Source of the DNA: Streptomyces goshikiensis
Lineage (GTDB): Bacteria; Actinomycetota; Actinomycetes; Streptomycetales; Streptomycetaceae
Length of the DNA stretch: 64,000 nucleotides
Direction of reading: 5' to 3'
Assembly (NCBI RefSeq): GCF_014650555.1
Contig: NZ_BMVE01000005.1
Span: 310,001-374,000, forward strand
Part shown: positions 23,512 to 31,697 of the stretch, piece after piece
Numbering within the stretch: the first letter of the stretch is position 1
Layout: each line of letters starts with the position of its first letter
The notes under the pieces: model-generated
Seen by the model: the letters and a program-made list of their open reading frames with translations, nothing else
What the model was told of the DNA's origin: nothing
Databases searched by the model: none
Made by a program: the position numbers and the translations under genes

Positions 23512-23766
23512 TCAGGCCGGGGTCGGCCCGCGGCGGCGGGCCTGGAGGCTGCGGGCCAGCCGCCAGGCCATGATCGGCCCGAGCACCGCCAGGCCGCACA
23601 GGAGGAAGCCGATCTCCCCGGCGGCCGGCGCCAGCGACACCGGGACGGCGGCCAGGGGATCGGCGAACGCCAGCCAGGCGTCCACCCGCTCCCCCGGCCG
23701 CGCCCGGAGCGCGGGCCTCAGGGCCCGGACGGCCTGCACGAGCAGTACGGCTGCAAGGGCCAGCAT
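23512..23766 (-). CDS. small two-span membrane protein, unknown
   Basis: An 84-residue protein. Two hydrophobic segments (about 1-18 and 45-66, the latter GEIGFLLCGLAVLGPIMAW) are separated by an Arg/Ala-rich loop, with a basic C-terminus (RSLQARRRGPTPA). Codon use fits the neighbours. There is no recognised domain and only a weak ribosome site before ATG 23766. It lies between the convergent trpE and the pfkA gene. Confidence 0.55.
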   Translation of the reverse strand: MLALAAVLLVQAVRALRPALRARPGERVDAWLAFADPLAAVPVSLAPAAGEIGFLLCGLAVLGPIMAWRLARSLQARRRGPTPA

Positions 23767-23826
23767 CCCACGGAAGGTATGTCCACGCGGCTGAATCTAG
23801 CCCCTGCGGGGCCCTGTCGGCGCAGG

Positions 23827-24855
23827 TCAGCCGAAGAAGACCCCGACCTCCTCGTACAGCGCCGGGTCCACCGTCTTCAGCTTCGACGTGGCCTCCAGGA
23901 TCGGCACCCGGACGATGTCCGTCCCCTTCAGCGCGACCATCTTCCCGAAGTCGCCCTCCCGCACCGCGTCGATCGCGTGCAGCCCGAAGCGGGTGGCGAG
24001 CCACCGGTCGAACGCGCTCGGCGTCCCGCCCCGCTGGATGTGCCCGAGCACCGTGGTGCGGGCCTCCTTGCCGGTGCGCGACTCGATCTCCTTGGCCAGC
24101 CACTCGCCGACGCCCGAGAGCCGGACGTGCCCGAAGGAGTCCGTGGTGGCGTCCTTCAGCACCAGCTCCCCGTCCGTCGGCATCGCGCCCTCCGCGACCA
24201 CCACGATCGGCGCGTAGCTCGCCTTGAACCGGGAGGTCACCCAGGCGCACACCTTGTCCAGGTCGAAGCGCTGCTCCGGGATGAGGATGACGTTGGCGCC
24301 GCCCGCGAGCCCCGAGTGCAGGGCGATCCAGCCGGCGTGCCGGCCCATGACCTCGACGACCAGCACCCGCATGTGCGACTCGGCCGTGGTGTGCAGCCGG
24401 TCGATGGCCTCGGTGGCGATGCCGACGGCGGTGTCGAAGCCGAAGGTGTAGTCCGTGCCCGACAGGTCGTTGTCGATGGTCTTCGGGACGCCGACGCAGG
24501 GGATGCCGTACTCCTCGTACAGCCTGGCCGCGACGCCCAGGGTGTCCTCGCCGCCGATCGCGACGAGCGCCTCGACCTCGTACTTGGCGAGGTTCTCCTT
24601 GATCCGCCGGACCCCGTTCTCCTGGTTGAAGGGGTTCGTGCGCGAGGAGCCGAGGATGGTGCCGCCGCGCGGCAGGATCCCGCGGACGGCGGGGATGCCG
24701 AGCGGGACCGTGTCGCCCTCGACCGCGCCGCGCCAGCCGTCCTTGAAGCCGACGAACTCGCAACCGTACTCCTGTACGCCCTTGCGCACGACGGCCCTGA
24801 TCACCGCGTTGAGCCCGGGGCAGTCGCCGCCGCCCGTGAGCACTCCGACCTTCAT
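23827..24855 (-). CDS. pfkA: 6-phosphofructokinase (group III, PPi-type active-site residues)
   Basis: A 342-residue PFK. GGDCPGLNAVIRAVV, GGTILGSSRTNPF, IGGEDTLGVAARL, GVPKTIDNDLSGTDYTFGFD (catalytic D128), VEVMGRHAGWIALHSG, and LGHIQRGGTPSAFDRWLATR. The residue after E103 is D104, and K125 precedes TIDND; in the PFK family Asp/Lys at these places goes with pyrophosphate, Gly with ATP. The protein therefore may use PPi or have mixed specificity. ATG 24855 follows AGGGAG. Streptomyces has several pfk paralogues; this is the one next to a MacRS-type system. Confidence 0.93.
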   Translation of the reverse strand: MKVGVLTGGGDCPGLNAVIRAVVRKGVQEYGCEFVGFKDGWRGAVEGDTVPLGIPAVRGILPRGGTILGSSRTNPFNQENGVRRIKENLAKYEVEALVAIGGEDTLGVAARLYEEYGIPCVGVPKTIDNDLSGTDYTFGFDTAVGIATEAIDRLHTTAESHMRVLVVEVMGRHAGWIALHSGLAGGANVILIPEQRFDLDKVCAWVTSRFKASYAPIVVVAEGAMPTDGELVLKDATTDSFGHVRLSGVGEWLAKEIESRTGKEARTTVLGHIQRGGTPSAFDRWLATRFGLHAIDAVREGDFGKMVALKGTDIVRVPILEATSKLKTVDPALYEEVGVFFG

Positions 24856-25029
24856 GGAATCTCCCTTCGCCACAGGGCCCGCTGAGCCCGCGTGACGGCC
24901 ACGCTAGTGGTGACCCAGGTCACACCAGCGCGTTGGGTTTGGCCAATTCCGGTGGAATTTCAAGGAGTTGCGTACTCCCGTTCACTCGTACGAGGACGTA
25001 AGTACGACGTACGACACCGCTTTCGCGCG

Positions 25030-25710
25030 CTACGCGTCGTCGAGGCCGCGCTCTATGGCGTACCGGACGAGCTCCACCCTGTTGTGCAGCTGGAGCTTGC
25101 CGAGGGTGTTCTGGACGTGGTTCTGCACGGTGCGGTGGGAGATGACGAGCCGCTCCGCGATCTGCTTGTACGAGAGCCCCTTGGCCACCAGGCGCAGCAC
25201 CTCGGTCTCGCGGTCGGTCAGCTGCGGCGCCTTCGGCTCGTCGGGCGCGGCGGGCGCCGGGTCGGTGGCCAGGCGCCGGTATTCGCCGAGGACCAGTCCG
25301 GCGAGGCCCGGGGTGAACACCGGGTCGCCGGCGGCGGTGCGGCGGACCGCGTCGATCAGCTCCTGCGCGCCGGCGGACTTCAGCAGGTATCCGGTCGCGC
25401 CGGACTTGACCGCCTCCAGGACGTCGGCGTGCTCGCCGCTCGCGGACAGGACGAGGACGCGCAGTGCCGGGTTGGCGCCGACCAGTTCCTTGCAGACCTG
25501 GACGCCGGGCATGCCGGGCAGGTTGAGGTCGAGGACCAGTACGTGCGGGGCGGCGGCGCCGGCCCGGCGGACCGCCTCGGGGCCGTCCCCGGCGGTGGCG
25601 ACGACATCGAATCCGGCCGCGGCCAGGTCGCGGGCGACCGCGTCCCGCCACATCGGGTGGTCGTCGACGACCATCACCTTGATGTCGCTCAGCTCGTTCG
25701 GCACGCTCAC
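25030..25710 (-). CDS. macR: NarL/LuxR-type response regulator, MacR-like
   Basis: A 226-residue protein. Receiver: acidic DD in KVMVVDDHPMWRD, phosphoacceptor D61 (VLVLDLNLPGM), Ser/Ala switch in LVLSASGEH, and Lys in GYLLKSAG. A LuxR-type HTH follows at about 160-222 (LTDRETEVLRLVAKGLSYKQ then ISHRTVQNHVQNTL). GTG 25710 overlaps the kinase stop by 4 bases (GTGA), so the pair is coupled. By position next to pfkA it matches MacR of S. coelicolor, a regulator of morphogenic membrane proteins; the symbol rests on that synteny. Confidence 0.92.
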   Translation of the reverse strand: MSVPNELSDIKVMVVDDHPMWRDAVARDLAAAGFDVVATAGDGPEAVRRAGAAAPHVLVLDLNLPGMPGVQVCKELVGANPALRVLVLSASGEHADVLEAVKSGATGYLLKSAGAQELIDAVRRTAAGDPVFTPGLAGLVLGEYRRLATDPAPAAPDEPKAPQLTDRETEVLRLVAKGLSYKQIAERLVISHRTVQNHVQNTLGKLQLHNRVELVRYAIERGLDDA

Positions 25711-26918
25711 TGGGTTCTCCCCCTCGGTACTTTCAGTTCCACTTCGGTGCCCTGTCCGGGGACGGACACCAGCTCGGCGGTGCCGCCGAGGTCGCGCAGC
25801 CGGCCTCGGATGGACAGGGCCACGCCCATCCGTCCCTCGCCCTCCGCCTGGTCGAGCCGTCCGGCCGGGATGCCCGGGCCGTCGTCCCGGACGGTCACGA
25901 TCACCTCGTCGCCCCAGTCCTCGACCAGGATCCAGGCCCTGGCGCCTTCCCCGGCGTGCCTGCGCACGTTGTCGAGGGCGGCGCCGACCGCCGCGGCCAG
26001 CTCCTTCGCGGCGGGCACCGGCAGCGGCACCGGGGTGCCCGGCTCGGCGAAGCTCACCCGGGACCCGGCGTGCGGGGCGAGCAGCGTCCGCAGGTCCAGC
26101 TCGCCCCCGTCGCCGCCGGGCTCGTCCACCTCGTCCGCGGTGACCAGCGCGCCGAGCGACTCGTCCCGGGAGATCCGGCAGGTGTGCACGAGCCCGCTGG
26201 AGACCAGGGTGCGCAGCGCGACCTCCTGCTCCCCCGCCATCCGGCCGAGTTCGGCGGCCTCGCCGCCCAGTTCGGTGCCGCGCCGCTGGACCATGGCGAG
26301 GACCTGGAGGACCCCGTCGTGGATGTCGCGGGCGAGGCGTTCGCGCTCGCGGGTGGCGGCCTCGATCTCCAGGGCGCGGGCGAGGGTGGCCTCGCTGGCC
26401 CGGGCGACCTCGACGACGTACCCGATGGCGATGGAGGCGACCCAGACCAGCAGGACGTTGTGCAGGGTGTCCCGGGTGGGATTGCCGCCGTGGACGAGGA
26501 CGTTGGCCGCGGCCACGAAGGTGGAGGCGAAGCCGGCCCAGCGCCAGCCTCCCTTGATGGCGAAGGCGAGGACGGAGCCGGCCGTCCAGATGCTGGGCAG
26601 GGTGGGCCCGCCGGCCGCGATCCGCTCGTGGGTGTCCGCGATCGGCGTGAGCAGGATTCCGACGATCGCGACGGTGAGGTCGGCGCCGAGGAACCCCTTG
26701 GTGCAGCTGGCCGCGTTCGCGACCCTGCGGTGGGTGACCAGGGTCCAGACGGCGAGGCACGCCAGGTAGCCGGCCGCGACCTTGGGACGGTCGAACCGCT
26801 GGTACGCGAAGCCGAACAGCGCCACCGCGTAGACCATGGTGAGCAGCCGGTAGGCCGTCAGCGCGCGCCACAGCGGCTGCTCGACCGACATGCGTACGAC
26901 GCGCTCGCGTTTCGCCAT
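25707..26918 (-). CDS. macS: sensor histidine kinase, MacS-like
   Basis: A 403-residue kinase. Five or six N-terminal membrane segments (about 18-175) are followed by the HisKA_3 dimerisation helix with the phosphorylated His in RERLARDIHDGVLQVLAMVQ. A HATPase domain contains ALDNVRRHAGEG (N-box), VRDDGPGIPAG and GRMGVALSIRGR. ATG 26918 follows GGAGGGG at 8 bases. It is coupled to the response regulator downstream. No extracytoplasmic sensor domain is visible, so sensing probably occurs in the membrane. Confidence 0.92.
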   Translation of the reverse strand: MAKRERVVRMSVEQPLWRALTAYRLLTMVYAVALFGFAYQRFDRPKVAAGYLACLAVWTLVTHRRVANAASCTKGFLGADLTVAIVGILLTPIADTHERIAAGGPTLPSIWTAGSVLAFAIKGGWRWAGFASTFVAAANVLVHGGNPTRDTLHNVLLVWVASIAIGYVVEVARASEATLARALEIEAATRERERLARDIHDGVLQVLAMVQRRGTELGGEAAELGRMAGEQEVALRTLVSSGLVHTCRISRDESLGALVTADEVDEPGGDGGELDLRTLLAPHAGSRVSFAEPGTPVPLPVPAAKELAAAVGAALDNVRRHAGEGARAWILVEDWGDEVIVTVRDDGPGIPAGRLDQAEGEGRMGVALSIRGRLRDLGGTAELVSVPGQGTEVELKVPRGRTQ

Positions 26919-26956
26919 CTCCCCCACCCCTCCGGGCGGTACCGCCGCCGCCCGTC

Positions 26957-27697
26957 CTACTCCGTGCTCTGGTCGGCCTTCTCCGCCTTCTCGGCGGCCT
27001 TGGAGGCCTTCTCGGCGTCGGCGATCTGGCGCTTGGCGGCCGTGGCGTAGATGTCCACGTACTCCTGGCCGGAAAGCTTCATGATCTCGTACATGACCTC
27101 GTCGGTCACCGAGCGCAGGATGAAGCGGTCGCCGTCCATGCCCTGGTAGCGGCTGAAGTCGAGCGGCTTGCCGATCCGGATGCCGGGTCGCATCAGCTTC
27201 GGGACGACCTTGCCGGGCGGCTGGATCTTCTCCGTGTCGATCATCGCGACGGGGATCACCGGGGCGCCGGTGGCCAGGGCCACGCGGGCCAGACCGCCGG
27301 GCTTGCCGCGGTAGAGGCGGCCGTCGGGTGAACGCGTCCCCTCGGGGTAAATACCGAACAGTTCCCCGCGCTCGATGACGTCGATGCCGCTCTTGATGGC
27401 GGCCTCGCCGGCACCGCGGGCGCCGGAGCGGTCCACGGGGAGCTGGCCGACGCCCTTGAAGAAGGCCGCCGTCAGCTTGCCCTTGACGCCCGGGGAGGTG
27501 AAGTACTCCGCCTTGGCGATGAAGGTGACCTTCCGGTCGAGCACGGCCGGGAGGAAGAAGGAGTCGGAGAACGACAAGTGGTTGCTCGCGAGGATCGCCG
27601 GCCCCTCCGCGGGAATGTTTTCGAGGCCCTCCACCCACGGCCTGAAGGCGAGCTTCAGGGAACCGCCGATGGAGAACTTCATTGCGCCGTAGATCAA
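26957..27697 (-). CDS. PlsC-family 1-acyl-glycerol-3-phosphate acyltransferase
   Basis: A 246-residue membrane-associated acyltransferase. The catalytic HX4D motif is in ASNHLSFSDSFFLP, the substrate motif in FGIYPEGTRSPDGRLYRG, and PVIPVAMIDTEK follows. The C-terminus is a charged Lys/Glu/Ala helix (IADAEKASKAAEKAEKADQS). TTG 27697 has GGAAGG 9 bases upstream and is preferred; ATG 27682 would also work. It acylates lysophosphatidic acid or a related lipid. It is divergent from the esterase gene. Confidence 0.92.
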   Translation of the reverse strand: MIYGAMKFSIGGSLKLAFRPWVEGLENIPAEGPAILASNHLSFSDSFFLPAVLDRKVTFIAKAEYFTSPGVKGKLTAAFFKGVGQLPVDRSGARGAGEAAIKSGIDVIERGELFGIYPEGTRSPDGRLYRGKPGGLARVALATGAPVIPVAMIDTEKIQPPGKVVPKLMRPGIRIGKPLDFSRYQGMDGDRFILRSVTDEVMYEIMKLSGQEYVDIYATAAKRQIADAEKASKAAEKAEKADQSTE

Positions 27698-27844
27698 CTC
27701 GAATGCCTTCCTGTGTCTGTCGAACAGACCTTATCCCCTGGCCCGGCCACAGCGGCCCGACGACCCTGGTCGGTGTCACCCCGGTCGCGTACGGTGAAGT
27801 CACACAGCGCTACGTACCCCCCACCCCTTCCTAAGGAGACCCTG

Positions 27845-28624
27845 GTGCCCGTCCTCCCTGGAGCAGAGCCGTTCCGCCACGAGGGCGGAGAGGTCGGCGT
27901 ACTGCTCTGCCACGGCTTCACCGGTTCCCCGCAGTCGCTGCGCCCCTGGGCCGAGTACCTGGCCGAGCGGGGGCTGTCGGTGTCGCTGCCGCTGCTGCCC
28001 GGGCACGGGACGCGCTGGCAGGACATGCAGCTCACGGGCTGGCAGGACTGGTACGCGGAGGTGGACCGCGCGCTGCGGGAGCTGCTGGACCGGTGCGAGC
28101 GGGTGTTCGTCTTCGGCCTGTCGATGGGCGGGGCGCTGACGCTGCGGCTGGCGGCGAAGCACGGGGACGCGATCAGCGGGATCGTGCTCGTCAACCCGGC
28201 CAACAAGGTGCACGACCCGCTGGCCTTCGCGCTGCCGGTGGCCCGGCACTTCATCCGGTCGACTCCGGGCATCGCCAGCGACATCGCGAAGCCGGGGTCC
28301 GAGGAGGTCGGCTACGACCGGGTGCCGACGCGGGCCGCGCACTCCCTGCGGAACTTCCTGCGGCTGGTGGACTCGGAGCTGCCGCAGGTGACGCAGCCGG
28401 TGCTGCTGCTGCACAGCCCGCAGGACCACGTCGTACCGCCGGTGGACTCGGCGCGGGTGCTGGCGCGGGTGTCGTCCACGGATGTCACCGAGACCCTGCT
28501 GGAACAGAGCTACCACGTCGCGACGTTGGACCATGACGCGGAGCGGATCTTCGCGGACAGCTTCGCGTTCGTGGGGCGGCTCACGGGGAGCGTCAGCAGG
28601 GAGGGGGCGGCCAGCGGTGGCTGA
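27845..28624 (+). CDS. alpha/beta hydrolase (Est30/monoacylglycerol lipase-like carboxylesterase)
   Basis: A 259-residue protein. GVLLCHGFTGSPQSLRPWAE carries the oxyanion loop, S93 in FGLSMGGALTL is the nucleophile, Asp sits in HSPQDHVVP and His in QSYHVATLDHD. Length and order fit the Est30/YvaK carboxylesterase group. GTG 27845 follows AAGGAG at 6 bases. It overlaps the next gene and is divergent from PlsC, so the pair may share lipid-related control (inference). Confidence 0.9.
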   Translation: MPVLPGAEPFRHEGGEVGVLLCHGFTGSPQSLRPWAEYLAERGLSVSLPLLPGHGTRWQDMQLTGWQDWYAEVDRALRELLDRCERVFVFGLSMGGALTLRLAAKHGDAISGIVLVNPANKVHDPLAFALPVARHFIRSTPGIASDIAKPGSEEVGYDRVPTRAAHSLRNFLRLVDSELPQVTQPVLLLHSPQDHVVPPVDSARVLARVSSTDVTETLLEQSYHVATLDHDAERIFADSFAFVGRLTGSVSREGAASGG

Positions 28625-29225
28625 GCACGAGGAATCATCAGGGGGGGTGCCCCCGCTGGACGAGGAGGCGGCGTGGGCGGCGATCGTCGCCGGGTACGGG
28701 CAGGAACCGCCGGACCCGCCGGGGGCGCGGCCGTTCAGACCGATCGAGAACCTGATGCTGCCGGAGGAGGACGTCCTGCCGGAGCCTTCGGCCGAGGCGG
28801 CCTCCGAGGCGGATTCCGACGCGGATCCTGACGCGGGCCCCGGCGCGGATTCCGGCCGCGGGCCGGCGGCGCCGCCTGCGCTGGGCAGCTCGGTGGTCTT
28901 CGCCCCGGGCGTGGGCGCGGGCGCCCCGGCTCCGGGGCCTCGGGACCACTCCCCGAAGGAGCCGGAGGACGGGGCGGACGAGGGCCATTTCGTCCCGCCG
29001 GAACCGGAGCTGCCGCAGGCCGACGTGACGACGAAGTTCGCGTGGCTGGCGGTGGTGGGCGGACCGGTCCTGCTCCTGCTGGCGGTACTGCTCCAGTGGG
29101 ACATGACCTGGTGGCTCACCACGCTGGGCATCGGCGGCTTCCTGGGCGGCTTCGCCACCCTGGTGGGCCGGATGTCGCAGGACGACGACGAGGATGACGA
29201 CCCGGGCCGCGGCGCGGTGGTCTGA
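28617..29225 (+). CDS. acidic membrane protein, unknown
   Basis: A 202-residue protein. Residues 1-140 are an acidic, Pro-rich cytoplasmic region with DEEAAWAAIVAGYGQEPPDP and RPFRPIENLMLPEEDVLPEP. Two membrane segments (about 142-160 and 166-183) follow, then an Asp/Glu tail. This layout is common in Streptomyces proteins of unknown function beside the esterase. GTG 28617 overlaps the esterase stop by 8 bases, indicating coupling. Confidence 0.8.
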   Translation: MAEHEESSGGVPPLDEEAAWAAIVAGYGQEPPDPPGARPFRPIENLMLPEEDVLPEPSAEAASEADSDADPDAGPGADSGRGPAAPPALGSSVVFAPGVGAGAPAPGPRDHSPKEPEDGADEGHFVPPEPELPQADVTTKFAWLAVVGGPVLLLLAVLLQWDMTWWLTTLGIGGFLGGFATLVGRMSQDDDEDDDPGRGAVV

Positions 29226-29289
29226 CCCCCTTGCCCGACGCGCCGCTCGCGCGCCTCGGCCGGGGCCGATGCGGCCCCCGCCGGGGCGG

Positions 29290-30051
29290 CTACGGGGCCG
29301 GGAGGCGGAGGGCGGCCAGGACGGGAAGGTGGTCCGTGGCCGCGCGGAGGTCCGCGGGAGTCACTCCCGGGAGCCCCTCGGGGACGCCGCAGCCGAGGAC
29401 CTCCACCCCCTGCGAGGCGAACACCGCGTCGATGCGGCGGGCCGAGGGGCCGCCGGTGAAGGTGTGCTCCCCGCCCCAGGGGGCGACCGTGCGGCAGTCC
29501 TGGAGGCGGGCGGCGACCCGGGCGAAGGCCGGGCCCTCCGGGGGCTCGTTGAAATCGCCCGCCGCGATCTTGTACGGGGTGTCCATCGCCTCCGTCCGCT
29601 CCAGCAGCAGCCCCGCCTGGGCCAGCCGCTCACCGGGGTCCAGCGAGAGGTGCGCGCTCAGCACCCCCACCCGTACCGCTCCGAACCGTACGACGGCCGT
29701 CGCGAAGCCCCGCCGGTGCAGGCCTGGCGTCATCGGCAGCAGTACGTCCTCGGTGCGTTCCACGAAGGCCCGCAGGGAACACAGCAGCAGCGGCCCGGCG
29801 GCCGTCGCGCCCCCGCTCAACACCACCAGCTCGCTCTTCGACGCCAGCCGCGCCGCGTGCTTGCGCCAGCGGAAGAACCGCGGGGCCTCCTGGACGAAGA
29901 CCAGGTCGGGGGCGCACGCGCGGATCACCCTCGCCAGCGCGTCCTCGTCGTCGCGCAACGAGCGGATGTTGTAGCTGAGCACCCGGATCACGGCAGAACC
30001 GTCGGGCTCCGTTTGGGACTTCGGCAGCGAAGGCAGCACAGGCAGGTCCAT
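29290..30051 (-). CDS. endonuclease/exonuclease/phosphatase (EEP) family protein
   Basis: A 253-residue protein. The EEP fold motifs are RVLSYNIRSLRDDEDAL (Asn/Asp), DLVFVQEAPRFF (metal Glu), GVLSAHLSLDPGERLAQA, IAAGDFNEPPEGPAFA (Asp/Asn) and AATDHLPVLAALRL (catalytic His). Substrates in this family range from DNA to phosphoinositides, and none is indicated here. It is downstream of glkA on the same strand but separated by a strong hairpin, so probably it has its own promoter. Confidence 0.9.
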   Translation of the reverse strand: MDLPVLPSLPKSQTEPDGSAVIRVLSYNIRSLRDDEDALARVIRACAPDLVFVQEAPRFFRWRKHAARLASKSELVVLSGGATAAGPLLLCSLRAFVERTEDVLLPMTPGLHRRGFATAVVRFGAVRVGVLSAHLSLDPGERLAQAGLLLERTEAMDTPYKIAAGDFNEPPEGPAFARVAARLQDCRTVAPWGGEHTFTGGPSARRIDAVFASQGVEVLGCGVPEGLPGVTPADLRAATDHLPVLAALRLPAP

Positions 30052-30064
30052 GTCCGCAAGATAC

Positions 30065-30107
30065 GCAGCTGCCCGCCGCTCCCCCAGGGGGCGCGGCGGG
30101 CAGCTGC
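30065..30107 (-). terminator. hairpin terminator downstream of glkA
   Basis: Perfect 15-base stem GCAGCTGCCCGCCGC / GCGGCGGGCAGCTGC with a 13-base loop, 23 bases after the glkA stop on the minus strand. Confidence 0.8.
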
Positions 30108-30129
30108 GCAGAACGCGGAACGGCCGGTG

Positions 30130-31071
30130 TCAGCCCTGGCGGGCCAGGTCCGCCGCGCCGACCAGCCCGGCCTTGCCGCCGAGCTGCGCGGCCAGCACCT
30201 GCGCGTGCGGGCGCCACGCGCCGCCGACCAGCCAGCGCTTGAAGGACTTGCGGATCGGGTCGAGGACGAGGTCGCCCTCGTCGGAGACGCCGCCGCCGAC
30301 GATGAACGCCGACGGGTCGAAGAGGGAGGCCAGGTCCGCGAGACCCGCGCCCGCCCAGCGGGCCAGCTCGCGGAAGGCGTCGACGGCCACCAGGTCACCG
30401 GCCCGCGCGGCCTCGCTGATGTGCCTGCCCTCGATGCCGTCGGGGGTGCCGTCGCCGAGGGCGAGCAGGGCCGCCGCGTTCTCGGGGGTGGCGTTGGCGC
30501 GCTGCTTCGCATACCGGACGAGCGCGCGCCCGGAGGCGTACTGCTCCCAGCAGCCCTGGCTGCCGCAGCCGCACAGCAGGCCGTCCGGGACGACCCGGAT
30601 GTGCCCGAACTCGGCGGCGACGCCGAAGCGCCCGCGCCGCAGCTTGTTGCCGATGATGATGCCGCCGCCGAGGCCGGTGCCGAGGGTGATGCAGATGACG
30701 TCCTCGTGGCCCTGGCCGGCGCCGAAGCGGTACTCGCCCCAGGCCGCGCAGTTCGCGTCGTTCTCGACGACGACCGGCAGGCCGATGCGCTGCTCGACCT
30801 TGTCCTTGAGCGGCTCGTGCCGCCAGTTGATGTTGGGCGCGAAGAGTACGGTCGCCCGCTTGTCGTCCACGTAGCCGGCGGCGCCGATGCCGACGGCCTC
30901 GATGGCGTGGTTGCTGCTGACCTCGGACACGGCGGAGCAGATCGCCTCCGTCACTCCGTCCGCGGTCGGCGGGGTGGGCACCTTGTACGTCTCAAGGATG
31001 GTGCCCTCTTCGTCGACCACGCCGGCCGCGATCTTCGTGCCGCCGATGTCGACGCCGATGGTGAGTCCCAT
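30130..31071 (-). CDS. glkA: ROK-family glucokinase
   Basis: A 313-residue sugar kinase. ATP-binding LTIGVDIGGTKIAAGVVDEE, catalytic region VVENDANCAAWGEYRFGAG, and the ROK zinc signature GLLCGCGSQGCWEQYASGRA. In S. coelicolor GlkA phosphorylates glucose and is needed for carbon catabolite repression; the neighbouring DUF5304 gene has been tied to glucose control there. ATG 31071. It is likely co-transcribed from the upstream DUF5304 gene, 61 bases away. Confidence 0.97.
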   Translation of the reverse strand: MGLTIGVDIGGTKIAAGVVDEEGTILETYKVPTPPTADGVTEAICSAVSEVSSNHAIEAVGIGAAGYVDDKRATVLFAPNINWRHEPLKDKVEQRIGLPVVVENDANCAAWGEYRFGAGQGHEDVICITLGTGLGGGIIIGNKLRRGRFGVAAEFGHIRVVPDGLLCGCGSQGCWEQYASGRALVRYAKQRANATPENAAALLALGDGTPDGIEGRHISEAARAGDLVAVDAFRELARWAGAGLADLASLFDPSAFIVGGGVSDEGDLVLDPIRKSFKRWLVGGAWRPHAQVLAAQLGGKAGLVGAADLARQG

Positions 31072-31132
31072 TAGTCCCTCGGTTTCCGGTCAAACCCCGC
31101 CACGGGCAACGGTACCCGAGGGCGGCGGCGCC

Positions 31133-31621
31133 TCAGTCGAGATCGATCCGCCCGGCGGGGCCTTCGTCCCCGGGGCCGTCGCCCTCGTCGCGTGGGTCGC
31201 GCGGGTGGTTCTCCTCGGCCGGGGCGCGGCGCGGGGCGGGCGGCTCGTCCCGGGTCCAGCGGCGCTCGTGGCCCTCCACGGCGGAGCGGTAGGCGGCGAG
31301 GAGCTCCGAACCGGCGGCCGCGAGGTGGTCGAAGACCTCGGGATTGCGCTCGATGACGGGCTTGGCGGCGGTCTTGGCCTGGTCGACGAACTGCCGCACC
31401 GCGCCTTGGGCGGCAACGCCGATCAGCGGGTTGTTCAGCCCGGAGACCTTGTCGGCGACGGCCTCGAAGAGCTTGAACAGCTCCTCGGCGGCGGTCCCGG
31501 TGGCCCCGCCGCCGCCCGCGCCCTGTTCCGCCCGGCGGCGGGCCTTCTCGGCGGCGAGGTCCTCGGCACAGGCCTTGGCCCAGGCGTCTTCGTCGGTGGG
31601 GCGGTCGGTGGCCTCGCTCAT
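31133..31621 (-). CDS. DUF5304 protein (SCO2127-like)
   Basis: A 162-residue protein. The N-terminus is MSEATDRPTDEDAWAKACAE, followed by an amphipathic helical core (AAEELFKLFEAVADKVSGLN, GAVRQFVDQAKTAAKPVIER) and a charged Pro/Arg/Asp C-terminus. By content and position upstream of glkA it matches SCO2127 of S. coelicolor, reported to influence glucose uptake and catabolite repression. There is no enzymatic motif. ATG 31621 follows GGAGAG at 6 bases. Confidence 0.88.
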   Translation of the reverse strand: MSEATDRPTDEDAWAKACAEDLAAEKARRRAEQGAGGGGATGTAAEELFKLFEAVADKVSGLNNPLIGVAAQGAVRQFVDQAKTAAKPVIERNPEVFDHLAAAGSELLAAYRSAVEGHERRWTRDEPPAPRRAPAEENHPRDPRDEGDGPGDEGPAGRIDLD

Positions 31622-31697
31622 GGCGGACTCTCCTGCGGCAGCTGCGGGGCGTGCGGTACGGACTACCTTCGACGGTACCCGAACGGGGGTACGGGCT

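Noticed and set aside
24856..25029. MacR operator (TGAGTAC-N2-GTACTCA type) near macR
   Set aside because: The region contains several GTAC-rich stretches but none with both half-sites in the right arrangement.
24892..26769. Long plus-strand frames opposite the MacRS-like genes
   Set aside because: The minus-strand frames hold complete receiver, HTH, HisKA_3 and HATPase motifs; the plus frames hold none.
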